Assembly: GCA_037190845.1 (NCBI GenBank)
Contig: JBBCJI010000010.1
Location: 58,773-122,772, forward strand
DNA length: 64,000 nucleotides
Origin: JBEBVQ01 sp037190845
GTDB lineage: Bacteria; Bacteroidota; Bacteroidia; Chitinophagales; Chitinophagaceae
Direction of reading: 5' to 3'
Numbering within the stretch: the first letter of the stretch is position 1; every line of letters starts with the position of its first letter. Shown piece after piece: positions 45,101-53,687 of the stretch. Under the pieces are notes generated by a model. The model did not search any database. It had not been told where the DNA came from and saw only the letters and a program-made list of their open reading frames with translations. Both the position numbers and the translations under genes were made by a program.

Positions 45101-45357
45101 TTGCCTTATTCACAACAAATAACAGCATACAGATTTATCCGAATCCCGCAAACTCCGTTGTGCATATCATGGCGCCAGTACCGGTATCTGTGACAGTGAG
45201 CAGTATGGAAGGTAAGGTAATCTTGCATTCAGTACAATCAGACGCTATAAATATCAGTGACCTTGCGGATGGTGTGTATCTCTTAAGAGTTGTAAGTATT
45301 GATGGTAACATTGACCATATGGAAAAGCTGGTAAAAGCTGGTCACTTCAGAGACTAA
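42184..45357 (+). CDS. SBBP-repeat surface protein with T9SS type A tail and an in-frame repeat-derived insertion
   Basis: The product is 1057 residues. After the signal (ending near ATA, residue 20) comes the N-terminal domain typical of SBBP proteins (FIENKGQVVDQYHNPRHDIDF). It continues to TLTIDPVLEWGTYFGG (about 265-280). About ten SBBP repeats follow (272-740) with the pattern WSTYYGG...GNVYLAGxTNSTxxIATxGSYQ...DAFLVKFD. Two Ig-like domains and the shared Ig-plus-tail cassette end it (YQWYYGTQLITGAT; IYPNPANSVVHIMAP to EKLVK). Residues about 88-116 are encoded by a diverged copy of the GTCATCC palindrome (42449-42530), making the low-complexity peptide SSRPQWRDLT...SSAPLRSAQGDER. The frame is kept. 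Confidence 0.88.
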   Translation: MKPVKMLLPLLLGNLLIHDATAVPNTGNAVDFTKSKSLHFIENKGQVVDQYHNPRHDIDFKIPTGNGLNIFIGTGKIHYQWTKHKTTTPSSRPQWRDLTITEGGSSAPLRSAQGDERVEMYRMDVTLLNANPNAEIIAEARQSYYEQYYVTHTGPDGATAHAYRKITYKEVYPHIDWVFYINDKGKLEHDFIVRPGGKVSDIRLQYDGADNLRCSSDGSVTAVTHFGSVTEGTPYCFQQDGKQIMGKFMLENHTLSFATAAHQGTLTIDPVLEWGTYFGGSGAYDMADAVTGDYMGNVYLTGFTLSADNIATTGAFQFTYAGSNQGANLGDAFLAKFNCDGTLSWSTYYGGAGGERGRAVSCDPYGNIYLAGYANNNSGNPTLNLATTGSHQDTSGGGSGDLFLVKFNTGGQRVWSTYYGGSAAEGTNTTGGTYYGFAVVCDDSGHVYLAGNTNSTAGIATAGSYQPTLAGEIDAFLVKFDSFGKRLWGTYYGGDKSERGHSVHVDKHGRVYLAGLTNSTGNIASAGTHQDTYGGGASDAYLAQFNSAGQLQWATYYGGSNTDEGHSVYCDTAGNVFFAGRTKSNDNIASPASFQEINKGGLWDAFLVKFDPAGNRQWGTFYGGINQASVFGFSAIKTDLAGNVYLAGIANPTDSIATPGSYQEEGAGGSDGFLAKFSGNGDRLWCTYYGGAAADALNSVYADPFGNVYTAGYTQSTTGIATANGYQGTHGGGTNSGFLVKFREDMSAIPRPDTILGHTIVCAGSTHTYSVPVMAGALSYTWTLPAGWTGSSTADSIHITVGSGTDTLRVSADFSCGSSTDRLLVITVIPEAAVTTNAATLCEGDSVLLQSSVSPGISWQWLRNDAAITGETDSVLFALQSGDYRVITKAGQCTDTSDVITVHTIPTPVITQNGNVLSTDPYYVSYQWYYGTQLITGATQSGYTYAAEGAYSVTVTDSNGCVGTSAAFTPVHIALFTTNNSIQIYPNPANSVVHIMAPVPVSVTVSSMEGKVILHSVQSDAINISDLADGVYLLRVVSIDGNIDHMEKLVKAGHFRD
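42449..42530. repeat. GTCATCC-type palindromic element inside a coding sequence
   Basis: Left end CGTCATCCCGACCGCAGTGG, then GGATCTCAC; right end GATCTTCGG...CTCAGGGTGACG. The ends are imperfect inverted repeats and resemble the 28-bp palindrome at 8563-8637. The element is a multiple of three in effect and has no stop in the frame of the host gene. Confidence 0.7.
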
Positions 45358-45370
45358 CAAGTGATAAAAC

Positions 45371-45407
45371 GAAACAAAAAGCACCCGGGCCGGGTGCTTT
45401 TTGTTTC
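45371..45407. terminator. Bidirectional terminator between convergent genes
   Basis: Perfect 18-bp arms, 45371-45388 and 45390-45407, with a GC core (GCACCCGG/CCGGGTGC) flanked by A-run and T-run (AAAAA/TTTTT). The actual loop would be a few nucleotides. It lies between the stop of the SBBP gene and the stop of the gene at 45418 and suits both directions. Confidence 0.92.
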
Positions 45408-45417
45408 CATGAGCATA

Positions 45418-47103
45418 CTACCGAACAGATAGTTGCCCGGTCAGAATGCTGCCATCGGGTAATGTAACTTTTACCACATAAATGCCGGTTTGCAATCCGT
45501 TTACAGGAATTGTAATCCGCTGTGCTCCGGGAGCAGATATGTAACTGTTACTGCTTTGCAATACTTGCCCGCTGACCTTATCCAGCACATTGACGATCGC
45601 CTTTCCTGTTTGAGAAACATCAAACAGGGCATAGGCAGTACTACCGGCAGGGTTAGGCGCAATATTCAGCTTGCCGGATGGTACTGTCTTTCTCTGGTAT
45701 AGTTGTTCCGGGCAATAATCTGTAGCGATAGGGCACCAGTCCGTCCAGTTTTCCGTCCAGTCAGTACTGCCCAATGCCCCACGGTAACCGATCCCCATTT
45801 TGATAAAGAAATTGTCAGCCAATGCATCTGCATCAAAATCGGGAGGAAGCATATTATTGGTTGTCAAAACAAAGGTTGGTCTGTTGCCGGAACCGCAATA
45901 AGACTCATTACAGATAGAGCCGTGATATTCTGGTTCCAAAGCCAGTATTTCATTGTCCGGTTCCTCACAGCCAATACCGTTATCAATCATCCAGTCGGCA
46001 ATGGTGTTGACACAAAAATCACTGTTCGGATCAAAATTGGCAGGATCACTTACAAAGTGATTGACATTCCGGTAAAATGAACTGTATCCGAAATTGATCA
46101 GTTCGTTATGTGCATTCTCAATTGTCAGGGTATCAAGAATAAACAACCCGGTAGGATATCCACTTACAAAGCTATTATAGATATCTATCTCTGCCTTTCC
46201 CCGTAATGTAACACCAACGATGGTTCCGGTGTTGGTTTCTTCATCACAATACCTCGGCCCGAAAATACTCACATTACTCAGCACCGGGTGTGTCTCTGGC
46301 GTACCGCTGAAGGCGATGCTTGTGGAATTGTTCTCCACCAGTATCCCGTTTGATTCCGCCGGTGCGCCGGCATCATAAACGGAAGGATCCATCCGCAGCG
46401 ATACCAGGAACTGCCCCATGCCTGTATATCCCCGGTCGTACCGGAAATCGGTCTGGTAATTGTTGTACCCGGCTGCGTATTTGACATTCACTGCTCCACC
46501 TATAAAGCTGAATCCGTTGGTCAGCGAATGAGTGACCTGCACGTTTTCTATGATCGTGCCACTGCCTGCACAGGCGAGTGTAAGCCCGTTGACGTCGGTC
46601 TCGCTCATGCCCTGCCCTCCGGCGTAATGAATCTGTACATGCCGCAACTCGCCCGAGCTGTCAGCATTGTCCGAGCCACCGGCCAGGAGATTACAACTGT
46701 TGCGCAGCAGGGTGATGGTGCTGCCGGGATTCACGTTGTTTATCCCGTTTCCGGCGATCGTGATCCCTTTCCAGTAGCCGGGTGTCCGGTTGCTCACCAG
46801 CTGTGCGCTGGTAAAGACTACCGGGCTGTTACCGGCGCCATTCACGTTGAGCCATGCCCCGCGCTCTACCTGCAGCTCAGCATTAGCGTCTGCAAAGATC
46901 ACTGTGCCGGCAGGTATGGAGAGCGAAAATCCGGTAGTCACCCGTACACAGCCCTGCAGGAAGTAGCAGTCTTCCGTAAGGGTGGTGTGGGCGGTAATGT
47001 CTGTGTCAAGGTCTTCACAGTCGCACGGTTGTATCGTCTGTGCCTGTACGCCGCCGGTGGCGGCAAAAGCAGCCACACAGGCCGCGATTATTATTTTTTT
47101 CAT
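45418..47103 (-). CDS. Secreted right-handed beta-helix-like protein with T9SS type A tail
   Basis: 561 residues with a signal ending at GVQAQ. The body is rich in short beta repeats (VRVTTGFSLSIPAGTVIFAD, GYWKGITIAGNGINN, LRHVQIHYAGG, TIIENVQVTHSLTNGFSFIG, VTLRGKAEIDIYNSFVSGY) of the kind found in parallel beta-helix/pectate-lyase-like folds of Bacteroidota surface proteins. No lyase active-site motif is evident. The tail starts at LNIAPNPAGSTAYALFDVSQ (about 480) and has VNGLQTGIYVVKV. It has the strong bidirectional terminator downstream. Confidence 0.82.
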   Translation of the reverse strand: MKKIIIAACVAAFAATGGVQAQTIQPCDCEDLDTDITAHTTLTEDCYFLQGCVRVTTGFSLSIPAGTVIFADANAELQVERGAWLNVNGAGNSPVVFTSAQLVSNRTPGYWKGITIAGNGINNVNPGSTITLLRNSCNLLAGGSDNADSSGELRHVQIHYAGGQGMSETDVNGLTLACAGSGTIIENVQVTHSLTNGFSFIGGAVNVKYAAGYNNYQTDFRYDRGYTGMGQFLVSLRMDPSVYDAGAPAESNGILVENNSTSIAFSGTPETHPVLSNVSIFGPRYCDEETNTGTIVGVTLRGKAEIDIYNSFVSGYPTGLFILDTLTIENAHNELINFGYSSFYRNVNHFVSDPANFDPNSDFCVNTIADWMIDNGIGCEEPDNEILALEPEYHGSICNESYCGSGNRPTFVLTTNNMLPPDFDADALADNFFIKMGIGYRGALGSTDWTENWTDWCPIATDYCPEQLYQRKTVPSGKLNIAPNPAGSTAYALFDVSQTGKAIVNVLDKVSGQVLQSSNSYISAPGAQRITIPVNGLQTGIYVVKVTLPDGSILTGQLSVR

Positions 47104-47468
47104 AACTTTATTGTTAAGGTTTAATAACGATCAGCTCATCGTCCTGGCAGGGACGGGGCTGATTTTTTTATGGATGGAAGGCGTGTGCCGCTCTGTGTAG
47201 CGGGAGCGGTTGTTATAGACTGGTGGGAGCATGGCCGGCCTTCGCCGCGGCGCACAGCCCCCAGCCCGCCGGCGGGTGCTGCGACTGGTGTATCATTCCC
47301 CGCCGCCATAGCAGCGGGCACAGCGGCAGGATAGCAGCATCGCTGCTTTGGGAAAAAGGCCGTGCCCGGAATATTGCCATGGCGGTAATCATTTCATGGA
47401 TAATGATACTGCTGCAAAGTTTCGTTACGCATCCCTTAAGTTGGTTACATATTCCTGCCCCGGTGGTT
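47104..47468. other. Gene-free region upstream of the beta-helix gene
   Basis: 365 bp. A stem-loop with ATCAGC (47130-47135) and GCTGAT (47157-47162), inner GTCC/GGAC pairing and a run of T to 47169 looks like a rightward terminator, although no rightward gene precedes it. The rest (47170-47400) is GC-rich with short GC palindromes. No gene is seen. Confidence 0.45.
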
Positions 47469-48455
47469 TCAAAAGACTGACTTTTCTTGGTGGGCTGCTG
47501 CCCGGTATCGGGATGGGCTTATGCCGCAATATTTCCGGAAGGCCTGGCTGAAGTGGGCTTTGCTGCTGTACCCGAGCTCCAGGGCAATCTCCTGCTGCTG
47601 CCGGCCTGGGTCGGCCATCAGGATTCGCGCCTGCTCCATACGCAGGCCGGTAAGCAATGCTTTAAAGGTCGTATGTTGGTGCTGCCTGATGGCAGTGCAT
47701 AATTGCCGCTCGCTCATGCGGAGGGCAAGCGCCACTTTTTTTACTGTAAGCGCTGCATCAAGGTGGGCGCACAGATAGGTATAGATGCGGTGGAAATCAT
47801 GGGGCATGTGTTCACGCTGTATGCGTTCTTTGTGCAGTGCGGTGATCAGGCCGCTGACACAGCGGTCCGCGACCCACGGCAGATGCGCCGGCAGATCTCT
47901 GAAATGAGTGAGCGGCTTCAGCAGCATACGCAGCTCTGGCGTGAAGGGAAAGGGCGGATAGGGGAGGCTTTTGCCGCTGTGCGTCTGCAGACGCCGATGC
48001 TCGTCGCAGAACTCCGGGAACATGTCCAGTATCATTGCCTCCCGGTCTTTCTCCAGCAGGATGACGGTCACCTCATAAGTGCCGGCTTCCAGTTCCAGCA
48101 ACGAATGCTGCCTGGTATCCGGTAACAGCAGTGGTATATAGCAATAGTTTTCCCGGAAGTGTAATATGCCCTCTACACTCCCCAGCCTGCCGGAGACATG
48201 GCCCCTATGCAGGAAGGCAAAGGCCAGGCAGCGCTGCCGTACCCACGGTATCAGTTCTATACGTGTAGCAAGCATAATGTGAAACCTTACAAGACGGTAA
48301 CACCCCCCTTCAATACGCTGGGAATAAATATGGTTATTGCCGTGGCTCCGGCAACACAACGAAACACCGGGCCAGAGGCTCATTCCCGGCGGAGGTGCTG
48401 CATTGTCCCGGGTAAGGGCACAAGTCTGTACAGTAGGTATAAAGAGCAATTCCAT
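47469..48455 (-). CDS. AraC-family transcriptional regulator
   Basis: 328 residues. The N-terminal ~200 residues form a variable sensor domain. The C-terminal AraC double helix-turn-helix is at about 220-320: LDAALTVKKVALALRMSERQ, TTFKALLTGLRMEQARILM and the second helix pair EIALELGYSSKAHFSQAFRK with the signature YCGISPSRYR. The effector is unknown. An 84-codon frame (48634-48380) overlaps the start in another phase and reads partly like AraC N-terminal sequence, so the true N-terminus may be longer or frameshifted. Confidence 0.87.
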   Translation of the reverse strand: MELLFIPTVQTCALTRDNAAPPPGMSLWPGVSLCCRSHGNNHIYSQRIEGGCYRLVRFHIMLATRIELIPWVRQRCLAFAFLHRGHVSGRLGSVEGILHFRENYCYIPLLLPDTRQHSLLELEAGTYEVTVILLEKDREAMILDMFPEFCDEHRRLQTHSGKSLPYPPFPFTPELRMLLKPLTHFRDLPAHLPWVADRCVSGLITALHKERIQREHMPHDFHRIYTYLCAHLDAALTVKKVALALRMSERQLCTAIRQHQHTTFKALLTGLRMEQARILMADPGRQQQEIALELGYSSKAHFSQAFRKYCGISPSRYRAAAHQEKSVF

Positions 48456-48818
48456 AGGCTGGTTTTAAGGTCAACCAATACATTGCCGGTAAGCTGCACC
48501 CTGAATGGCGCCGCCTCGTCCGGACAATGATTCATAAAAGGAACTGCCGCATTTCCCTCCCTGCGGCATACATGGTAACAGGGCGCCGGGCAAATACCCG
48601 GGCGGATGATTCTGTCATAATTGCCAGAAATCATTTTTTCAAATGTAAGAAATAGAATTTGAAATTAATCAATATAAATACAAATATTATGATCGTAAAT
48701 GCGTTTTTAGCGTCTGTAAAATCACCTGAGACGTCATGCGGATCATAAAAAGTAATTTAAGGAGTGCACAATATATATTTTCCGTGTGGCGTTTGATCAG
48801 CGCACTAAATGTTATGTA
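48456..48818. other. Intergenic region between divergent AraC and porin genes
   Basis: 363 bp holding the promoters of both genes. The half next to the porin gene (48640-48790) is AT-rich. The half next to the AraC gene contains the minus-strand 84-codon frame noted under that gene. No palindrome or repeat stands out. Confidence 0.4.
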
Positions 48819-49442
48819 ATGAAAGTAGCGCATTTTATGATTACCGGCATGGCGCTTTGCTTTTGCCTGACGGCCACGGCACAGCTTACAGGCGGGTTGC
48901 GGGGTGGACTGAACATTAACCATTTTTATCACAGCACACCGGGAGACAATAGTGCTTTCCGCAGGTTTACGGGCAGCCATACAGATTTTCATGCCGGCGT
49001 ATATGCGCAGATTCCGTTATTCCGCCGTGCAAGCCTGGCTCCGGAGCTCCTTTTCTCTCAGCGGGGCATGTCGAGAAGGAACCTGAATGCACGAGGCGAA
49101 ATAAGCACATCAACACTTACGCTCAACTATATCGAAATACCGATATTGATTTCCTATAAAATCTTTAAGGGGTTGCATGCCGAGGCTGGGCCTGATGTGG
49201 GATTGCTTCTCTCTTCGAAAGAAAAGCCGCTTACTGCTTTTACATACAGCAGCCTGGATGTAGGTATGAATGCAGGTCTGAGATATTATGTCTTACCGAG
49301 ATTGTTTTTATCAGCCCGGTACCGCGCCGGTTTTCTTCCGGTATATGATGTCAATGTCTCCGATATGAATGGCGTTACCATCGGTAAGGCAAAATCTTAT
49401 AATCGTAGCTGGATGGCCGGTATAGGGTTTACACTAAGATGA
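48819..49442 (+). CDS. Outer-membrane beta-barrel protein, porin family
   Basis: 207 residues from the ATG at 48819; a GTG 33 bases upstream is rejected because it would spoil the signal peptide (MKVAHFMITGMALCFCLTATAQ). The mature part has alternating hydrophobic beta strands: GLRGGLNINHF, FHAGVYAQIPLF, SLAPELLFSQRGM, LNYIEIPILISYKI, LHAEAGPDVGLLL, LDVGMNAGLRYYV, LFLSARYRAGFLPVYDV and a C-terminal AGIGFTLR. It is an eight-stranded small barrel of the Bacteroidota OMP_b-brl type. A hairpin terminator follows. Confidence 0.87.
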   Translation: MKVAHFMITGMALCFCLTATAQLTGGLRGGLNINHFYHSTPGDNSAFRRFTGSHTDFHAGVYAQIPLFRRASLAPELLFSQRGMSRRNLNARGEISTSTLTLNYIEIPILISYKIFKGLHAEAGPDVGLLLSSKEKPLTAFTYSSLDVGMNAGLRYYVLPRLFLSARYRAGFLPVYDVNVSDMNGVTIGKAKSYNRSWMAGIGFTLR

Positions 49443-49478
49443 ACAAAGCAGTAAGCTATATACGTACCTTTTAAAACA

Positions 49479-49509
49479 GCCTTGCCGGACATTCTTTGTC
49501 CGGCAAGGC
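49479..49509. terminator. Hairpin terminator
   Basis: GCCTTGCCGGACA (49479-49491) and TGTCCGGCAAGGC (49497-49509) are perfect 13-bp complements with a 5-nt loop. The T-run follows on the minus strand (complement of TTAAAAC at 49471-49477), so it fits best as terminator for leftward transcription from 49575; it may also serve the porin gene. Confidence 0.85.
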
Positions 49510-49574
49510 AAGAAGAAAGATTACTGTTCAGAAATTAGTCAGACCTGATGAAACGCAGGTGATATGTATCTGTC

Positions 49575-49883
49575 TTATTGCGACGATTTCACCAGTTTGC
49601 CTACAGACAGCAGGGTGCCTTTATTGTCCGTGACATAAACCAGGTACATACCATCCGGCAGGCTGCTGATATCTGCTTCCCGCACACCTTTATTTGGTAG
49701 TTGGAAAATCTTTGGGAAGTGCCTTATTGTATCTCCGTTCACCGTTATGGTAGCCGTTGGTGCCGGGAAAACATAGACAGACTTTGTAAATGAGTCGCTG
49801 GTATCACAGGCGCCGTTGGCAATCACTTCTATTATACCGCCGGAAGTACGCTGAAAGCCTGTGATACATTTAGCCTGGGGCAT
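49575..49883 (-). pseudogene. Truncated T9SS cargo gene (orphan Ig-like segment plus sorting-domain end)
   Basis: A 102-codon frame without a signal peptide. The N-terminal part is a beta-sandwich fragment (GGIIEVIANGACDTSDSFTK and VYVFPAPTATITVNG). The end (VREADISSLPDGMYLVYVTD followed by KGTLLSVGKLVKSSQ) is the C-terminal half of the type A tail shared with 20276, 42184 and 56219. The YPNP opening of the sorting domain and all upstream modules are missing, which suggests an internal deletion. The hairpin at 49479 still terminates it. Confidence 0.65.
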
Positions 49884-50013
49884 CGCCCCGGGCCGCAGCC
49901 AAAATCAATCTCCCCTGCGCCCTGAAAGGGCAATATAAAAAACAACAATCACAGGAACGGGTCAGGGAAGGTTGGGTGTAATCATTTTTTGCCAATCAAT
50001 TTTAGACAGCTTC

Positions 50014-50928
50014 TTATTGTTTTTTCCGTATCCGGATATGCGCCTCCCTGCCGATCCGGTTGTGCGCCACGATCTCGTGTATGGTGTCGCCGTCGTGGAG
50101 TGCAATGTTGGCCGTATTGGGCGGCTCATTTCCCTCATAGCCGGCAACAACGGTGATCATCTCTGTTTCCTTACCGGTGAGGGGCAGGATGATGCGTTTC
50201 TTTTCTTTCGTTAGTTGGTGCTTGCTGAGTATGGTCGCAGTATTATAGCGAACCGTTACTACGTCGCCGTCAATGCGTCCGCCGTCCCATATCTCAAAAA
50301 CGATGGTGTCCGAATACCAGTCGTAGATTTTTTCCTGCCCTTCGGTGATCTGTGCAGGTTGTGCCGGTAGCAAGGCTGTTGTATTATCGGGTGTTTGCCG
50401 GATGGCTGGTTTCGTTTTGTCAATGATCACAGTCTTTGGCGGTGCTGCCGGGCGTAAAGGGGTTACTGCCGGCACTGGCTCTTCCCGGAATAATGTTTCC
50501 AGCACACCTGCATCTTCGAATCGCACACTGCCCCGGCTGCATGAAGCGTTACCTATGTCTTTGCTCGTCACTGGTCCGGCAAGGACATAGCTGTTTCCTT
50601 CTTTCCGGTAGGTGAGGGTGGATTTGATGAGGCAAATGATAGCGTGACTGCGGAAGCCATGATTATATATGATCTCTGTTTCGGTAAAGGAAATCGTTTT
50701 TTTCTGCCGGTCGATATAACCCGTGATGGCGGCACGGGTATCATATTCTTTTTGCATGTAGGTGACGGCATATCCGTTGATGGATCCGGCAGAGTCGGTA
50801 AAGACAAGCTGATAGGTAAAGGTTTCGCCGCTTTCTACGCCGAGAGATCCGTTGAGGATGAAGGATGGCGCCTGTGCGGCGCAAATGAAAGGGAGCAGTA
50901 ACAGGATGCTGAGAGTCCGGTATATCAT
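50014..50928 (-). CDS. Secreted protein of unknown function, 304 residues
   Basis: Signal peptide MIYRTLSILLLLPFICAAQ. The N-terminal domain (about 20-145) is beta-rich (VESGETFTYQLVFTDSAGSI, AITGYIDRQKKTISFTETEI). A Pro-rich linker of about 50 residues follows, and then a beta-sandwich C-terminal domain (about 205-300: WYSDTIVFEIWDGGRIDGDV and ILPLTGKETEMITVVAGYEG). The C-terminal domain occurs in other Bacteroidota secreted proteins of unknown role. It lacks a T9SS tail. It is in the same direction as, and 63 bp downstream of, the NarL-type regulator gene, so cotranscription is possible. Confidence 0.7.
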   Translation of the reverse strand: MIYRTLSILLLLPFICAAQAPSFILNGSLGVESGETFTYQLVFTDSAGSINGYAVTYMQKEYDTRAAITGYIDRQKKTISFTETEIIYNHGFRSHAIICLIKSTLTYRKEGNSYVLAGPVTSKDIGNASCSRGSVRFEDAGVLETLFREEPVPAVTPLRPAAPPKTVIIDKTKPAIRQTPDNTTALLPAQPAQITEGQEKIYDWYSDTIVFEIWDGGRIDGDVVTVRYNTATILSKHQLTKEKKRIILPLTGKETEMITVVAGYEGNEPPNTANIALHDGDTIHEIVAHNRIGREAHIRIRKKQ

Positions 50929-50991
50929 AAAGAGGAGTCTTCTGCCCGGCGGGCATTTTTATTACCGGCAAAAATATCATTATTTACGTCA

Positions 50992-51636
50992 TCACTCTAC
51001 CAACCCCATCCGGATAGCGACTTTTACCAGCCCCACTGTATTTTTCGCATCCAGCTTCTGCAAGAGATTGAAGCGGTGATTCTCTACGGTGCGCAGGCTG
51101 ATAAATAATTTCTCTGCAATTTCCTGGCTGGTATATTCGGCAACAATAAGCTGCAGGATATCTTTTTCACGTTGGGTAAGCACCGGCGCAGCCACGATCT
51201 CGGTGTTTTTTTTCATTTTGAGCATACTGTTCAATAATTGCTCTTTGAGAAAAGGATCCATAAACTCGCCACCCCGGTGTACGGTTTCAATGGCATTGAC
51301 GAGTGTATGCTGGTCGGTATTTTTCAGCAGGTAGCCGGCGCACCCCCGCCGCATCATACCTTCTACATGGCTGGGCGCGTCGAGGCTGGTAAGGGCCAGT
51401 ATGCGTATGCCGGGATATTGCTGCGTGATAGTAGCTGCCAGCTCTTTTCCGTTGATGTCCGGGAGGATAATATCAAGCAGCAGCACATCAGGCTGCTCGT
51501 GTCTGAGCGCTTCCAGCAGTCCGGCACCGGAAGTATAAGCGCCCATTATTTCAATATGCGGGTAGAAGCGGATAATATTCTGGAGGCCGCTGATGGCCAG
51601 CGGATGATCATCTGTTATCATGATTCTGATCGCCAT
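50992..51636 (-). CDS. NarL/FixJ-type response regulator
   Basis: 214 residues. The receiver has Asp9/Asp10, phospho-acceptor Asp55 (LLLDIILPD), Thr83 switch and Lys105 (YLLKN). The LuxR/GerE helix-turn-helix reads LTQREKDILQLIVAEYTSQE and SLRTVENHRFNLLQKLDAKN. It starts 14 bp after the stop of the kinase gene at 51651, so the two form a kinase-regulator operon. It is the same length as its paralogue at 22336 and is the nearest regulator to the promoter modules at 53882 and 56004. Confidence 0.94.
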   Translation of the reverse strand: MAIRIMITDDHPLAISGLQNIIRFYPHIEIMGAYTSGAGLLEALRHEQPDVLLLDIILPDINGKELAATITQQYPGIRILALTSLDAPSHVEGMMRRGCAGYLLKNTDQHTLVNAIETVHRGGEFMDPFLKEQLLNSMLKMKKNTEIVAAPVLTQREKDILQLIVAEYTSQEIAEKLFISLRTVENHRFNLLQKLDAKNTVGLVKVAIRMGLVE

Positions 51637-51650
51637 AATCCTGAGCCTTT

Positions 51651-53687
51651 TTAGGTGATATTCTCTTTTTGCTGTGCATAGGTAGTTTCCTGCTTGTGCA
51701 TATCAATTTCGATATACACAATAGTTCCCTTTTCCGGTTTCGAGGTAATATCTGTATGCCCCCCGAGTGCGGTCACATGGTTGCTTATATAGGTCAGTCC
51801 CGTTCCGGGATGTTCTTTCTGTGCTGTATCGGGCATACCTTTCCCGTTATCTTCTACAGTGATGCACAGCAGGTCTCCGCTGTAGCTGAGTTGTACTATG
51901 GCCTGTGTTGCTTGTGCATGTTTAATGATGTTCTGCACCAGTTCCTGTATGATACGATATATCGAAAGCTCTGTTTCCGGCAGATAATGCGGTATCTCTC
52001 CGTAATGCTGAAAGATAATGTTCAGCCTTGTACCCAAATTGAGACTTTTGCAGAAAAAATGTACCGCTTCCACCAATCCTTTTTCCGTAAGCATATCGGG
52101 CATCAGACGATGTGCTGTTTTGCGCAGGTCTGCGGTGGCATCATCGAGCTGCTGCATGATGCTTTCAAATTCTCCGGAATGATGAAGCGTATCGTGCAGG
52201 TTGGGTAATACGCTGAGGTTCATTTTCAAGGCGGAAAACTGCACCATGATACCGTCGTGCAGCTCCCGTGCGATCCGGTTTCTTTCTTTTTCGCCGCCTT
52301 CTACGGTGGCCCTCAGCCTGCCGATCTCCTGCTCCTGCTGCAGGTTACGGATCTTTTCCTGCTGCAGCCGGTGCTTATGCTGGTATAGCCGGTAACGTAC
52401 AAACAGGATGAAAGCGAGTATAAGCGTACCAGTGGTAATACCTGCGATCCACAGATTCTTTCTTTCTATGTGCCGCTCCTGCTGCATGATCAGCAGTTGT
52501 TTCCCCGAAAGCTCGCGGTCTTTTTCTGCAGTCCGGTATTTGATCTCGAGCCGGGCTACATTCTCCGTTACTGTCTGGTTGAGCAGGCTGTCTTTGAGTT
52601 GCACATATGCCTGGTAAGATGCCAATGCCTGCCGGTGTCGTCCGGTGGCCTGGTATACTGTTGCCAGCATATGATGGATGTCGGATTGCCCGGGGTGTAT
52701 GCTGGTTTTCTCCGCTTCTGCCAAGGCTTTATTCAGATAGAATTCCGCCTGTTCATACTGTTTCAGTTGGTAGTATGTTTCTCCAAGCAGCCGTGTGGCA
52801 ACATTCCGGTAATATATGTCTATGCTATCCCGCAGCGCTTGTGCTTCGAGGAGAAAAGGAAGTGCTTTCTGCGGCATTTTCCGTGCTATGTAAATGCTGC
52901 TCATATTGGTTAAGACAGCCTGCTGCAGTCTCGGAAATTTATATTTACGACTCAGGTACAGGGCTGCTTCGGAATAGCGCAGGCTTTTATCCAGGTCATT
53001 TTGCTCTTTCAGTAATGTGCTTTTATCGGCAAATACAAATCCCAGCACTTCATAGTTTTTATGTTCCAGCGCCATTTTCTCCGCTTTATCCAGGTAATAA
53101 TATGCCTGTTTGTATTGCCGGAGGCGGAGCATGACGGATCCGAGGTTGTCGTATATGCCGCCGGAAGAAGCAAGCGACAACTTTTCGCAAAGGATCATTG
53201 CCTGGTAATAGCTGCCTGTTGCCTGTTCATAATTGCCCTGCACCTGATAGATATTCCCCATGCAGTTATAAATAAAAGGAAGCTGCGGATGCAGGTTTTC
53301 GTACCGGCTGCAGAATGCTATTGCCTCCTGAAATGTCGTCAGGGATTGTTGATACATCCCCTTGTCCATATAAATGATGGCGAGGTGTATCAGTGATCCG
53401 GCAGTGCCTTTCGGGAACCCGCTCTGCTCGCTTTCCGTAAACGCTTCTTTGAGGAGTTGGATAGCGCTGTCCGGTAACGTTACCTGCAGTGTGCTGGCCG
53501 CATTGATAATGTGCATGATGTATGCTGTATCTTTTCCGCTGCTGTACAAAGAAGGTCTTTCCTGGCCTGTTACGCGGTTTGGGGGGCAGCAGAAAATTCC
53601 AATCCACAGAAGTAGTCTTAATACCTGCAGGGAAATATACTTCCTGTTGTTTTGTACGACTTGCATCTGTATCAGGGTGTGTTGCAA
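51651..53687 (-). CDS. TPR-containing sensor histidine kinase
   Basis: 678 residues. The N-terminal hydrophobic segment (about 20-35) serves as signal/anchor. TPR units at about 55-370 (for example IYNCMGNIYQVQGNYEQATG and LLGETYYQLKQYEQAEFYLN) are periplasmic. A transmembrane helix lies at 411-431, followed by a short coiled coil. The HisKA_3 box is ERNRIARELHDGIMVQFSAL with His477. The N box is ELVQNIIKHAQATQ and the G box is EDNGKGMPD. It shares the domain plan of the kinase at 15660 and would phosphorylate the regulator encoded immediately downstream. The signal sensed by the TPR domain is unknown. Confidence 0.93.
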   Translation of the reverse strand: MQHTLIQMQVVQNNRKYISLQVLRLLLWIGIFCCPPNRVTGQERPSLYSSGKDTAYIMHIINAASTLQVTLPDSAIQLLKEAFTESEQSGFPKGTAGSLIHLAIIYMDKGMYQQSLTTFQEAIAFCSRYENLHPQLPFIYNCMGNIYQVQGNYEQATGSYYQAMILCEKLSLASSGGIYDNLGSVMLRLRQYKQAYYYLDKAEKMALEHKNYEVLGFVFADKSTLLKEQNDLDKSLRYSEAALYLSRKYKFPRLQQAVLTNMSSIYIARKMPQKALPFLLEAQALRDSIDIYYRNVATRLLGETYYQLKQYEQAEFYLNKALAEAEKTSIHPGQSDIHHMLATVYQATGRHRQALASYQAYVQLKDSLLNQTVTENVARLEIKYRTAEKDRELSGKQLLIMQQERHIERKNLWIAGITTGTLILAFILFVRYRLYQHKHRLQQEKIRNLQQEQEIGRLRATVEGGEKERNRIARELHDGIMVQFSALKMNLSVLPNLHDTLHHSGEFESIMQQLDDATADLRKTAHRLMPDMLTEKGLVEAVHFFCKSLNLGTRLNIIFQHYGEIPHYLPETELSIYRIIQELVQNIIKHAQATQAIVQLSYSGDLLCITVEDNGKGMPDTAQKEHPGTGLTYISNHVTALGGHTDITSKPEKGTIVYIEIDMHKQETTYAQQKENIT

